A stretch of DNA of 64,000 bases from Globisporangium splendens (GCA_006386115.1 VFIW01000024.1:372001-436000); one strand, 5' to 3'; numbered from the stretch's first letter, positions 33,723 to 44,392 are shown. The notes: generated from the sequence alone by a model not told the origin. Made by a program: numbers and translations.

Positions 33723-35454
33723 ATGGGACTCTGCGCGAGTCGCGAGATCCGGAAAGCTGACCAGCGATTTGAGAAGACCAGCACGTTTGTGCACTATGCG
33801 ATGGTCGGCGATCTCTCCAACATGAAGCTGATGCTCGCAAAGGAGGAAATGGATCCTAACGCGCAGGATGTAAGGCTTCCATCGCGCAAGAGCACGCTGA
33901 ATGGATTGGATGATGTATTTATTTCTTTGCCTTTTCTCAACATGCCTGCCTGCGTCATTCTTGTACGGTGCTGCAGCGCTTTGGGATGACGGCATTGCAT
34001 TGGGGTACGCTGGCGAAAGCTGATTTTTGTTTTTATCGTCTGCAAAGTTCATGCGCTGAATCGTTCTTCACACTTGTTTCTACTCAGCGTGCTACACTGG
34101 AAAGCTTGCGTGTGTCCAAGAACTGCTGCAAGCGGGGGCGTCAACGAAAATCGTGAACCAAAATGGTCGGAATGCGCTCCACCACGCGTGCCAGAAAGAC
34201 CAGGACGACGTCGTGCGGTTCCTGCTCCAGGATGTGAAAATGGACATCAATTCCACCAGCGAGAACAAGGAAACGCCACTGCATAAAGCCGGTAAGATGC
34301 ATAGTGCGATGAAACTACTGCTTGCAGTGAACATTGACATCATTCTTCGATGTGTCCGTCGAAACTCGCAGTGCACGGTAAAAGCATCAAGTCCATTCAG
34401 CTTCTCCTGCAGAGTGATGCGAACACCTTTCTTCGGAATGACGTACGCACTCCTGTCTTGTTTCTTGGCATGCTGGATCTCGCAAAGTTTAGCTCACCTT
34501 GGTATTATTCGCTGTTCAAATTAGCAAAATCGCACTCCTCTCGAAGAACTGGACGCGTGCCCAGTCACTGTGACTGTACGTGGCAAGAAATGAGAGATCG
34601 CAGCTTTCTCTAGCCAATGCAAGGCTCACATGTCGCAATCTCGTACCTTTTCGTTATATTAGGACGTCGTTCCGGGTCAAATCTCTACTGCGCGTGTGAA
34701 CGAGGAGCTCGAGGAGTGGCGGCAAAAGGTCCAAACGGAAGTCCAACCCAAGTCGAAAGCTCGAACCGGTTCGTTCCAGAACTCAATGATGGGAAAGGTG
34801 TCAAGACGCCGGAGCACGGGGCCGATCGAAAACACGCTGATCACCAAGTTTGGCGCGTCGATCCAGGATTTTTCCGATTGCCGGTCGTCCGATTACTCGT
34901 TCTCGTCGGCTCGGAGCGGCATGTGGGTGCGCGTCGCAGCAACCGATGCAGGGGGCAACTCGATGAACTCTAGTGGCACTGCCACACCGTCTGCAGCCAA
35001 CTCTGTGCGTGGAAATGATGTCTCGCCTTCTCCAGTGACCCCACTTGATCTCGCCGCTGCAAGTGTGTTCATGGATTCCCCAACGACACGGACATCGTCC
35101 ATGTCGTCCATTTCGTCGACGGCAGTGTCCGAGCAAGATGGAGGACACACGGGGATCACGAGGCAAAAGAAGAATCTCAGATACGCCGGCAAGCGCGTTA
35201 TCATGACGCTGCGAGTGAAGCAGAAGATGCCGGTCGACGAAAAGCAGGAAATGATTCGGCTGCTGCTGCTCAAATACATGCAGCCAAATGGCACGGCTTG
35301 TGGCGATGATGATGTTGGTAGCAGCGTTTTGGACCAGGACCAAGGTTGCACGAAGCCACCAGGCTCCGTAGAGAAAGACTCGATGCCCAAACCCAGACCG
35401 CCACTACACCATTGCATCTCGGGACTCACATTGTCATTGCCACCAGATAGCTAA
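33723..35454 (+). CDS. Ankyrin-repeat protein with N-terminal acylation motif
   Basis: Five exons (33723-33869, 33977-34004, 34088-34291, 34372-34442, 34663-35454) join in frame to 413 aa; exon 2 is only 28 nt. The protein begins MGLCASRE: Gly2 followed by Cys4 and Ser6 fits N-myristoylation with nearby palmitoylation, so it is probably membrane-tethered. Residues 20-150 form about four ankyrin repeats (FVHYAMVGDLSNMKLMLAKE, GMTALHWACYTGKLACVQEL, GRNALHHACQKDQDDVVRFL, KETPLHKA...IKSIQLLLQSDA). The C-terminal 260 residues are Ser/Thr-rich, with a short conserved-looking block near residue 325-362 (KNLRYAGKRVIMTLRVKQKM, then IRLLLLKYMQP). That block recurs in decayed form downstream, so it is probably a real domain. 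Role unknown; membrane-associated scaffolding is an inference. The start is fixed by the acylation motif. Confidence 0.78.
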
Positions 35455-36251
35455 TCCATCAAATTAAAACAGAGTTTGTCTGAATGAACCGAGCTTGTGG
35501 TGGTCTCTCTGCATTTCGCGTATACAAGCAAACCCAGCACAGGCGGTGAGTTTATGGATGCCAAGCGGATCGAATTTCGTTTGCTGAAAGCAAGCAAACT
35601 GTTCACAGCGAAAATTTTCCATAGACACATGGGTGCTTGATTTACATCGTTGCCGCCAGACTCAAGTCCGAGCGCCATTCAACAAAAACGTTCTACGAAC
35701 TATCTATCCACTGCCACATCTTTTCCACAAGCACTCTTTCACATGCGAGTAAAAAGTACCTGAACCATCGATCTCTTGAAGATTTTCAAGTCGGAGTGAG
35801 CAAGGCGACAAGTGCTGAGGGCTCAGGTTTCAAGAAGAATCTACGTAAGAGTACGCTGGGAAACGCATGATCGTGGTGCTTCCAGCCAGGAAACTCCTGC
35901 TGCGCAAAGAGGAAAATGAGGTGATCCATTTGCTGCTGCACAAGCTCATGCAGCCGCCGTCGTCAACCGTGGTTCAGGGCTCTGGAACAGGACCCTGACG
36001 GCGACCTCAAGGCTTACCAATATCAGGACTCGATTTGACTTTTACTTCGTGGCCATCAACTCACATGAGAGCATATCATTGATGAAAGGCTAGTAGGCAG
36101 GGTAGTAGGCAATTGCACGAAGCAAAACTCTCTACCACGAAGCAACGAGAACCAAGAACAACGAACGCCACTCTCTTCTGGTGTAGAAGCCGACCACAAA
36201 CGCGTAGTTTTATTTGATTAGAAATAAAACAGCTCGCTTTAATGTTACAAC
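35455..36251. other. Interval between ankyrin gene and eS10, containing a gene relic
   Basis: About 800 bp. The middle holds the decayed copy of the ankyrin gene's 3' end described separately (about 35810-35997). The last 100 bp presumably include the eS10 3' UTR (AATAAA-like motif on either strand near 36222). Nothing else is seen. Confidence 0.5.
35810..35997 (+). pseudogene. Decayed partial copy of the ankyrin gene 3' end
   Basis: The plus strand encodes KKNLR, then after a frame change YAGKRMIVVLPARKLLLRK and EVIHLLLHKLMQPPSS before a stop. This matches in order the block KKNLRYAGKRVIMTLRVKQK...IRLLLLKYMQPNG of the ankyrin protein about 650 bp upstream. The extra bases between CTACG and TACGCTGGG shift the frame, so the copy cannot be translated like its source. 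It looks like a tandem duplication remnant covering only the last part of the gene, unless it is an alternative terminal exon. Confidence 0.7.
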
Positions 36252-37146
36252 TTAATTAGAAGCTTCACGACGGTAGCCATCCTGGCCGCGGCGGAATTCA
36301 GGGTTGAATTCACCCGATGGACCGACGCTCTTGTCCTTGTCGAAGCGACCACGGCCAAAGCCACCGGCCGATGGAGCCTGTGGGCGGGTTGGGCGGGCGG
36401 CCTGCTTCTTCAACGTAGCTGGCACGATCTCGGCAGGGAGGTGCAAGTACGCACGGAGGTACTCGATACCCTCGTTCGTGAGGTACCAGTAGTACCATTG
36501 CCAGTTGAAGGTCTCCTTGACGTAGCCACGCGACTTCAGGGATTGCATGAGCTTGATCACCTGGAGGTTTGGCACTTCAACGGCCTCATGCTTTGGCAAG
36601 GAGAAGTCCTTCTTGCCAACCATGACACCCTCTGCAATTAACAAGACAACAAAGCAACAGACAAGTCAGACCAATGGTTCCAACGGCAACACTTGGAGCT
36701 GCAACCTGTATCCCATCCACTGCTGATGGTCAACACCAATTCGGGTATCAGTCGAAACGGCTCATCCATCCTTCACACCAACACGCTCCTGCTGCTGTAG
36801 CCATGTGTGCTGCATCTCGTTCACTGGAATCGTGCATGACATCGTCGTTGATCTGCTGGATCTGCGTTCCTGAACAGTCTTTTGTGTTTGCATTCGTGCA
36901 TCAGTTGCGACAACTTGCGCTGATCGCTCCATTGAGCTCTCGATGGATCGCTTTCGTGCAGTCGGAAGGCAACAGGCAGGCAGGTAGGCAGATGGATAGA
37001 TGGATGGATGGACAGCTTTCTCATGACCCACGCAATGTGGTTGGGACGGATCACACAGGACGCGAACGACAAGATCAAAGCACATAGTACGGACCCTTGA
37101 AGAGGTAGGAGTAGACAGCGATGCGGTTCTTCTTCGGGACGAGCAT
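36252..37146 (-). CDS. RPS10: 40S ribosomal protein eS10
   Basis: Exon 1 (37146-37095) encodes [17 protein letters not shown]. After a 463-bp intron, exon 2 (36631-36252) continues [20 protein letters not shown]. The join restores the conserved LFKEGV sequence and gives 143 aa. Winged-helix hallmarks of eS10 are all present: [39 protein letters not shown], then [14 protein letters not shown], followed by the usual Gly/Arg/Pro-rich tail. The protein sits in the head of the small ribosomal subunit near the mRNA entry side. The intron is several times longer than others in this window and interrupts just after codon 17. It is transcribed divergently from the mitochondrial carrier gene, with 469 bp between starts. 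The tail is moderately short for the family. Confidence 0.95.
36968..37013. repeat. Tetranucleotide repeats in the eS10 intron
   Basis: A GGCA-type run (about 36972-36987) is followed by a GATG/GATA run (about 36990-37012) inside the long eS10 intron. Both are imperfect and short. Confidence 0.7.
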
Positions 37147-37615
37147 GGTGGTGGTTTTCTAATAAAGCTTGCCGGCGAATGCGGATCTTCACTTGGTTTT
37201 CGGCCTGGAAAACAGAAATACGTCCCCCATCCAACAACCTGCGCGCCACGGCGGGGGAACCAATCAATCAGACCCCCCACAAACACTCGCTAAAGTACTG
37301 TAAGTTGTTCCAATGCAAGCCCCACTCCACACAACCCTCAATCGCCGTCACATTTTGCACAGGCGTAATTACGCATATCGTAAAAAATACTTTTGCTAAA
37401 ACCGACTTGGGTTTCTAAGAGAGAGAGCAGAGACGGTTCACTGAACCGAAGACAGAACCGTGCTGTACACGAACCGTCATTTTGGACACTTTGACATGCG
37501 AGATGTCACATTGGCTGCACACACGAAAAAGAAGCCCACGACGAGGTGGGATCGCCGCCGTGAAGCGCATCGCACGCCTGCCTGCACGATCTAACGGAGC
37601 ACCGCAACCGCCAAG
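37147..37615. other. Divergent intergenic region between eS10 and carrier
   Basis: These 469 bp separate two divergent start codons and should contain both promoters. A short GA run is at about 37421-37428. No coding sequence is recognised. Confidence 0.45.
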
Positions 37616-38786
37616 ATGATGGAGGAGACGCCCGAGGCTGTGGTCGGCCATGAAGACTACTCGGTGCTCGTGGACCTGGCGTCCGGCACGATCGCCGGCA
37701 TGAGCGGCATCATTGTCGGCCAGCCCTTCGACACGGTGCGTTCAAGAGTGTTCAAGAGCTACACTTTGCCAGTGACGTTGTCATTAATGCTGTTTCTGAT
37801 ATGTGGCGCTTCTCCCCTTCCCTTGTGCATGAGCAGATCAAAGTGCGGCTGCAGACACATAGCACGTTTTACAAAGGATCTATCGATTGTATGCGACAAA
37901 CGGTACGCAGCGTATCCTACCTCCATGTTTGCGCTCACTATGCAGTGTAACTTTGTTTGTTCACGTTTCATGTGCTACGCCATTTTCCGCGCATTTGTGT
38001 AGTTCCAACATGAAGGTGTGCGCGGTTTCTTCAAAGGCATGGCGTCGCCTCTGTTTGGGAGCGCGTGGACGAATGCGATCGTGTTCTCCACATACGAGCG
38101 CAGTCTGCGCCTGATCGACGATTCGCCGCAGGATCCTGCGCTGCCTTCGATTGTGTACGCGGGTCTCATTGGGGGCTTTTGCCAGACCGCCGCCGTCACG
38201 CCGACTGATCTCATCAAGTGCCGTCTCCAGGTGCAAGATGGTCATGCGAGCAGCCACTATCGTGGACCTGTGGATTGCATCAAGCATATTTATGCGCGGA
38301 ACGGGCTGAGAGGACTCTTCTTGGGGTACCCCATCACGTTGCTGCGAGAGGTGCCGTCTTTTGGGTTCTACTTTGGGATGTACGAATACGCCAAGCGGAA
38401 GATGATCGCGAGCGACTTTAACCCACACACGGCGATGCTTACTGCCGGCGGCATCGCCGGTGTCGGGTCCTGGATCATCGCATACCCTATGGATGGTACG
38501 TCTGTCGTCTTGTATATTGTGCTGTGCTTGGGGGATTGAATGTGTGTGTGTGTGTTGATGTGGTACTGCAGTGATCAAGTCGTCGATTCAGACGATCGCA
38601 GAGAACGCGCGTCACGAGGAGAAAACGATCGCGTATCAGGCAAGACGGCTCTACAACCTCGGTGGCTTGAAGATATTTGTACACGGCTTGGAGACGGCGG
38701 TGGTTCGTGCGTTTCCTGTGAACGCAGTCACGTTCTACTGCTACGAGAACCTGTCGGATGTGCTGAAGGAGATCACAAGGAACTGA
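37616..38786 (+). CDS. Mitochondrial carrier (SLC25) family protein
   Basis: Exons 37616-37735, 37837-37902, 38003-38495 and 38572-38786 join in frame to 297 aa, the normal size of the family. Three repeats are evident. The signature P-x-D/E-x-x-K/R motif closes the first helix of each: GQPFDTIKVRLQ (split by intron 1), VTPTDLIKCRLQ and AYPMDVIKSSIQ (split by intron 3). Companion second halves are GVRGFFKGMASPLFGSAWTNA, GLRGLFLGYPITLLREVP and GLKIFVHGLETAVVRAFPVN. The protein should be an inner-membrane solute exchanger. The overall pattern is closest to the basic amino acid / carnitine-acylcarnitine branch (LREVPSFGFYFGMYEY), but substrate cannot be assigned with confidence. Intron 3 includes a GT run. 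Confidence 0.9.
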
Positions 38787-39333
38787 CGAACTTATTAGAC
38801 TTGTCGATGCTGGTTGACGGGTGTGGCAAAGCGAATAGAGAGTATTTGAAATTTTGAGATCGTATAATGTAATTGTGATGGAATACAGGGGAGTTGACGC
38901 GTTGTCGTTGTATTCATGCACATCCCTTGCATATTCACCGCGCGACGAGTGCTTGACTTTCAATTTCAAGGCATCTCAATTGCGCTTCAACTTCCTAAAG
39001 CGCTAGTTTTATGTGGGTCACTTCATTTGTGGATATTTGGGTTCTTTAATTTGACATTATCTTTTGATCGTCTGGACGTATATCGATTTGCAGAATCTCA
39101 TCAAGTCCCAGACTCAGACATCTGAGTGACCCAGGTGTCTGAGTGGGTCGACCCACATATCTGAGTCCTCGATGGCTCTCACTCCCCACATTCAAATGTT
39201 TGAAAACCCAATCACACACTCACACTCGCGCCACATTTGGCAAAACGGGTTCTTCCCTCTTCTGCATCATTCACAGCAAGCAAGCGCATCGAAGACGACG
39301 CCGTCTACAGTACGCGGGCGCTCGAGAACAAGG
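38787..39333. other. Intergenic region with palindromic stretch
   Basis: About 550 bp. At 39100-39170 there is an unusual cluster of related palindromic units (CAGACTC / GAGTCTG-like), including a perfect 14-bp palindrome, GTGGGTCGACCCAC, at 39143-39156. An ATG at 39172 is in frame with the next gene. Confidence 0.5.
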
Positions 39334-40278
39334 ATGAACGTGGACAGCAACGGGAACATGGTGGTGTCCCCCATCAGCGCCAGGGGGAAGGAGCGGCTCG
39401 CACGGCTGCGCGCGACGATCGCGCAGAAGTTTGGTAGCGCGAACCCGCCGTCAAACAGCACAACGATGCCGTTCCAGAGCACAAGCCACATGGCTGCAAC
39501 TACGACTACTGCGCGCCACCAGCGCTCGAAGATCCGCCAGCGGATAGAGCAGGCGTCGCGGATGACATCGGACGAGATTTTCTTCAAGGAGTTCGGCAGC
39601 CCCAAGCAGCTCATGGCACTCGATTTCGACTTGGCACGCACAGAACACCCGACGCCACGCAGCCATTCTGGACAAAGTGCGAGTGCTGCTGCAACGAGAA
39701 TGGCGACGGCGTCGCAGTTTACACATCAGCAGTCGATGCCGAGCCACAACATACGCGCGAATGGAACTGCGGTGTCTGCACGATTTGATACGATCACACA
39801 GCAAACTTCGTCTGTGCGAAACATTTCGGCATTCCATAGTGATACGCGAATGGCTAGCACTCAGGAAAGTACTGTCGTTACAGCGTCTTGTTCCTATGCA
39901 TCAGCATATTCAAATGCCCGAGTCACAGAGCCGCCCGCGTTTGTTAGTCAACTGCAGCGTCCGTCGCAAATCCTCACGCCCAAAAAGGTCACGCTCAAGC
40001 GCATGCGCACCGCTGGAGACCTACCAAGCACCGAGAAGCCGCCTCCGACGCAGAAACCACGGTTGCTCTCGGACGTGACATCGAGTTTCAACAACCGCAG
40101 CTTCAGCAATGTCGGCCAGGTGCGCGGGAGTGGCGTTATCAGTATTGCGAACAGTCCGAGCCGCAAACCCCCAGGATTTCTTCGTCCAACGTTCCTGCAG
40201 CAACCTTCGCCAAGCAAATTCCGCGCTTCGCCTAGTATGACGCGATTGTTTGGACAGCGGCAAGCACCATTCCGATAG
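39334..40278 (+). CDS. Hypothetical basic, Ser/Thr/Gln-rich protein
   Basis: An open frame of 314 aa from ATG 39334; an in-frame ATG at 39172 would give 368 aa, but the extra residues look untranslated. Composition is basic and low complexity. Two blocks look less random: SARGKERLARLRATIAQKFG near the N-terminus and RSKIRQRIEQASRMTSDEIFF at about residue 65, each helical and possibly short coiled coils. The C-terminal part has many SP/TP and Lys/Arg-Pro sites (ILTPKKVTLKRM, SPSRKPPGFLRPTF), as in disordered nuclear or microtubule-associated proteins. No family is recognised. Reality is supported by the long frame on one strand only, its ending just before the Nup93 3' end, and amino-acid bias; function is unknown. 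Confidence 0.6.
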   Translation: MNVDSNGNMVVSPISARGKERLARLRATIAQKFGSANPPSNSTTMPFQSTSHMAATTTTARHQRSKIRQRIEQASRMTSDEIFFKEFGSPKQLMALDFDLARTEHPTPRSHSGQSASAAATRMATASQFTHQQSMPSHNIRANGTAVSARFDTITQQTSSVRNISAFHSDTRMASTQESTVVTASCSYASAYSNARVTEPPAFVSQLQRPSQILTPKKVTLKRMRTAGDLPSTEKPPPTQKPRLLSDVTSSFNNRSFSNVGQVRGSGVISIANSPSRKPPGFLRPTFLQQPSPSKFRASPSMTRLFGQRQAPFR

Positions 40279-40521
40279 GATAATAGAGTGAAGAGTGGAT
40301 GGTCTCGCCTGTAAATTGGCGTCACTGTGTAACTAGTAGAGAGCGAGCGCGTCGAAGTCGCGTGAGCCGAGTATTTTTTAACGAAGCGAGTGTGAATGAA
40401 CGGATGAATTTATTGTGTTGAGCAGATTAATCACGGGGTTGTAAGGCTAAAGCTGAAGCGAGCGGGAGTCGTGTGAACGAAGACAAGCAAATGTTCCTCA
40501 GATTACCAGCGGTGGCTACAC

Positions 40522-43317
40522 TCAAAAGATCATTCCTTCCATTCGGTTGAGGCGCTCGTTCGTTCCGGTCGGCAAACGGAACTTGATCATTCCCGCAAAC
40601 GTCACGACGAGCTCCGCCTTCCCACGCAACGCGTGCACTGCGAGGCGCCGCATTTCGCCCGTCGACTGGACCTTCGTTCGTTCAGCTTCGCGCACGAGGC
40701 ACTCGACGTACCCGAGCAGCAGGATGTGAAAGTTTTGACGCACGGTCTCATCAAACGCCAGGAATCGGTCGACGCAGAGCGTCAGGTTGTTCGCATCCTG
40801 GGTTGGAATCACGTCCAACTCGTCCACGAACCGAATCGCGTCTTCGTACTGCTGCTTCTCAAAGATCTCGAGGAAGATGCTAATGTTCAGGAGCGTCTGG
40901 AACGCGATCGCAGCCGTGCGCGCGTATCTGTTCGCGATCGCCTGCACCCACGGGAAGCGCATCCACTTCTCGGCAAAGTCTTTCGCCAGACGGAACCATT
41001 CTTCGCGCTCTGGACGCGGCGCCGCAAGCGTCGAGCTCAGTTGGTTGTTTAATAATACAATCACGCCTTCGATATCCCCGGCGCTCTTCAGCAACGCAAA
41101 CGCATCGTGTGGTCGACCACGCGTCTCGGCCTTCCGTGCAGCGTTCAGGATCAGCTCCTTAATCTCATCTTCCGGCTCGTCCTTCAGCAATCGATCGATG
41201 ACGCCACGCGTGCGGCAGCCGTCTGTGTTGTTGGTGAAACCAGCGAGAACATCGAACTTCCGAGTCTCGAGAAGCAACTCTGCAAGCAACTCCTTCTTCG
41301 CCGTGCTCTCCGAAATGCACGCGACGTACTCAGCAGCTTCGCACGCGTCTGTTCTCTGGAACGCATGAATGTACTGACGGATAAGGCGAACGAGATCGAT
41401 ATTCATGTCGTCCTCTTCCTCCATGCCAAACGAGTTCGTGTGCAGAAGACCGTAGTGGTTCAAAGTCACGGCAAAGTGAACTGCTTCCAGCAAGAAACCC
41501 TTTGACGCGAGGTACTTGAGCGCTTTTTCGAACTCCTGCGTGATCAAAAGGATCTCAAAGTACAGGAACGCCGACAAGTTGCCGCCGCCAGGCTGCTTGG
41601 ATCCTTCGAAATGTGCGGGACCGAACTTCTGGATGCTCTTCGCTAATCGAGCAATGGTGTAAGCACTGTCAGGCGCCGAGCTGGACGCTGCAACTCGCTG
41701 GATGAAGCACAGACGCTGCCACAGGTAGTCTTCAATGGTCGTCAAGATACGAGGCTCACTCGCGTTCGGGTTGCCAAAGCACAGCAGGTTGATCACGCAG
41801 CGCTCGTACGGGTTGACCACCGAAATCGCGTCGATCGACGCACTCGTGAGGCGATGGTATCTGTCAACCAGCTTTTCGTATTCCGATGGGAACTGCTTCG
41901 AGAACGCGCTCAATGGTGGCGCATCGCGGTCGGTGTAGGCTCGCTTCTGGTGGACGCGGTACTTCAACGCAGCGAGCACGTTGGCGTCAATGGCGGCGTC
42001 CCCCGTGCGGATCAAACTATTCACGAGATCAATCGCCTCCTGGTCGCCACCAGAGCGAATGCAGTAGTACAACAGCGCCCAAATGTTGGCATCCAGATCC
42101 GTGCTGTCGCTGGATCCATTGACAGCATATCGCGAACTCTGCAGGTAGCGGACGAAAGCACGAACGTTCGACACCAGATCTGGCACGCCGCCTGTCGCGA
42201 GATGGTTTTTCTGCACCGTCTGGTACACGAAGCTTCGAAATTGGCTCTCGAGGAACACGCGCGCGCCAAAAGCAAAGCGATGCTGTAATTGCTGCGCATC
42301 AGTTTTAGCAAATTCGCGTTCGTACAGACCGGCGGAACGCGTTTTCGCATCGCCACCAGCGACCATGTTGCCCAGCAATTGCCAGCACTTGAGCACAGCT
42401 TCCCACTTGGACCCAGTGACCGATGACGACACGTTGTCAGCGACCACGCGCTGGAACGCATTCACGAGATCGAACTGGCTGCGCGTGTTCGGCACGCGGC
42501 TGTTGTTCAGTTCCTTCACGATGCTGTAGTACTGCTTCATTTCCTCGGTCATAGAGCTCTCCACGCTGAGTTGCGACATACGCAGTGGGGCATCCGCAGC
42601 AAATGCCGAACCGGATTGCGCGAGATCGAAACGACGCTGGCCGCCGAACGGCGTAGCGGTGAGTCCAAACGATCCATTGTCTACATCGCGCTTGGCAGCA
42701 TTGGCCGGGATCGCAAACACATTGCCACGGTCGTCTTGCTCCAAGACGCGCGGGTAGTTGCGAATGCCGAGCTGCTTGGAGCCACCGAGGTCTTCCAGGA
42801 GCCGCTGCTTGGCGATCTCGAAATCGTCGATCATCGCCTGGTTCATGCGGTCGTGTGTGGCTTCCATCGTACGCCGGTTCACGTCCTCAATCGCCGTCAA
42901 AATGATCATCTCGTGGTGGTGGGTCAAGTAGCCTTCAATGTCGGTCTCGCCCAGCGGCGTCTCTGGTTGGAACTCGGGCGTGATCTCGAACGCCTGCAGC
43001 TCCTTCGACAACTTCTCCGCATCGATGCCCTTGGCCGCCAACAGGAAGTTCGCCTTGTCGATGCCCGTCGACGACGTGCTCAGTCCAGGTCCACGGCGCG
43101 CGGCGGCGCGGTGGTCGCCATACGCCGCGCGCTTCTTGCCGATGCTGCTTTGCTGCTGCTTCTGCTGTTGCTGTTGCTCGTTGAAAAACGCGCGCGACGC
43201 ATCGTCGAGCTGCTCGAGTCCTTTCTCCAAGCGCGGGATGCCGAAATCATCGATCGCGGTCGTGAGCTTGAGCGAACTCTGGTACAGCGCCTTGAAGTCA
43301 ATGTCGCCCGACGCCAT
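40522..43317 (-). CDS. NUP93: Nucleoporin Nup93/Nic96
   Basis: A single-exon gene of 931 aa. The N-terminal 70 residues include a helix and a Gln-rich run (FFNEQQQQQKQQQ), comparable to the N-terminal coiled region that binds the central transport channel. The remainder is the alpha-helical solenoid of the Nic96/Nup93 family: YLTHHHEMIILTAIEDVNRR (about 132), RSQFDLVNAFQRVV, KWEAVLKCWQLLGNMV, VNPYERCVINLLCFG, LASKGFLLEAVHFAVTLNHY (about 605) and a C-terminal block FHILLLGYVECLVREAERTK. It should be an essential linker of the inner ring of the nuclear pore. An upstream frame extension to 43344 starts with GTG, so ATG 43317 (MASGDIDF) is the start. The long reading frame on the opposite strand is an antisense shadow. 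Confidence 0.9.
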   Translation of the reverse strand: MASGDIDFKALYQSSLKLTTAIDDFGIPRLEKGLEQLDDASRAFFNEQQQQQKQQQSSIGKKRAAYGDHRAAARRGPGLSTSSTGIDKANFLLAAKGIDAEKLSKELQAFEITPEFQPETPLGETDIEGYLTHHHEMIILTAIEDVNRRTMEATHDRMNQAMIDDFEIAKQRLLEDLGGSKQLGIRNYPRVLEQDDRGNVFAIPANAAKRDVDNGSFGLTATPFGGQRRFDLAQSGSAFAADAPLRMSQLSVESSMTEEMKQYYSIVKELNNSRVPNTRSQFDLVNAFQRVVADNVSSSVTGSKWEAVLKCWQLLGNMVAGGDAKTRSAGLYEREFAKTDAQQLQHRFAFGARVFLESQFRSFVYQTVQKNHLATGGVPDLVSNVRAFVRYLQSSRYAVNGSSDSTDLDANIWALLYYCIRSGGDQEAIDLVNSLIRTGDAAIDANVLAALKYRVHQKRAYTDRDAPPLSAFSKQFPSEYEKLVDRYHRLTSASIDAISVVNPYERCVINLLCFGNPNASEPRILTTIEDYLWQRLCFIQRVAASSSAPDSAYTIARLAKSIQKFGPAHFEGSKQPGGGNLSAFLYFEILLITQEFEKALKYLASKGFLLEAVHFAVTLNHYGLLHTNSFGMEEEDDMNIDLVRLIRQYIHAFQRTDACEAAEYVACISESTAKKELLAELLLETRKFDVLAGFTNNTDGCRTRGVIDRLLKDEPEDEIKELILNAARKAETRGRPHDAFALLKSAGDIEGVIVLLNNQLSSTLAAPRPEREEWFRLAKDFAEKWMRFPWVQAIANRYARTAAIAFQTLLNISIFLEIFEKQQYEDAIRFVDELDVIPTQDANNLTLCVDRFLAFDETVRQNFHILLLGYVECLVREAERTKVQSTGEMRRLAVHALRGKAELVVTFAGMIKFRLPTGTNERLNRMEGMIF

Positions 43318-43446
43318 CCTGTTTATTCTCTTATCTGCCGCCACAGGAGTGCTCTTGTATCAGGGAAAAATAACTACACGAGCAGAAGCGGATGCTGAAG
43401 ACGACGTTAATGTGCACGGCTCCTAATAGAGAGACGCACACGCGCA

Positions 43447-43449
<3 letters not shown>

Positions 43450-43481
<32 letters not shown>
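43450..43481. repeat. GA dinucleotide microsatellite
   Basis: About 16 GA units, 133 bp upstream of the Nup93 start (CT on the Nup93 coding strand). It is the longest dinucleotide tract in the window. Confidence 0.9.
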
Positions 43482-43484
<3 letters not shown>

Positions 43485-44370
43485 CGGGGCTTGTAGCGCT
43501 TGGAGCTGGTGTCAATGGCTTGGGAACGCGCGCAATATTGGCGCGAAGCGGCTCCAATCGACTGGGGGGAACGAAACGAAACCCACGAACCCATAAACAA
43601 CCCACCCGGCCGTACTTTAGACGTAAACAGCAGTAAAAGAAATATTCGTACTTGAAAGAGTAGGAAGAGTAAGGAGATGTCATCCCGAATGGTCCCGTAT
43701 GTTCCGAGCGAGTGAGGTTTAAAATGACGAATGATATTCGGGACGCAACAATCTGCACCTGATTTCTGTTTTTTGCTTTGTGTTGGCTGGAAATTGGAAA
43801 TGCCAAGCCGCTCGAGTGGATATGAGCCTATGGACGGAAGAATCGCACAGCAAAACAGCATAATGGAGCTCAATACAGAGCGTGCTGCCTTTAGCGTAAT
43901 ATGTTAGAGCAGCGAATAGCAATCTCTGCTTCCATCGTGCACACCGAAGACTGCGTGCTGGTGTCTTTAATACGAAAGATCGGAGACTGAACCGTCTGGT
44001 CCGACGTCATGACTCGTGCTGAGTTACTAATGGACACAACTACGTACGGAGTCAGAGCGTGTGGTAAAGAAAAATTTGTAAACGCTGCCACTGTCTCAAG
44101 CTCTGGACAGTCATACAGTTGTGCGTCGTACCGCCACACGGCAAAAGTTGTCCTTTGAACCGTCATACTGGCGAATGTGAGGGAAAGAAGAAAAAGAGAT
44201 CCAGTGCAGCCTCGTTGTTGACTATCGTTTCTGTCGTCGCTCAACCTGGTCGAAGCATTCAGTCGCGCATAGTAATATCGTGCACAGTGCAATACAACCG
44301 GACGCCATCGCCATGACAGCGTCGTACAGACTGTTGAAGCAGTCGGCGCAGATGCTCTGTACAAAGAGCT

Positions 44371-44392
44371 TTCTCTCTCTCTCTCTCTCTCT
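44371..44392. repeat. CT dinucleotide microsatellite
   Basis: About ten CT units in the interval between Nup93 and the scaffold gene. Confidence 0.9.

Noticed and set aside
36632..37094. Intron-encoded snoRNA in eS10
   Set aside because: No paired C/D or H/ACA boxes could be identified by eye; only the unusual length is reported.
42571..43398. Long plus-strand frame opposite Nup93
   Set aside because: Antisense to a well-conserved coding region; the composition mirrors codon use on the other strand.
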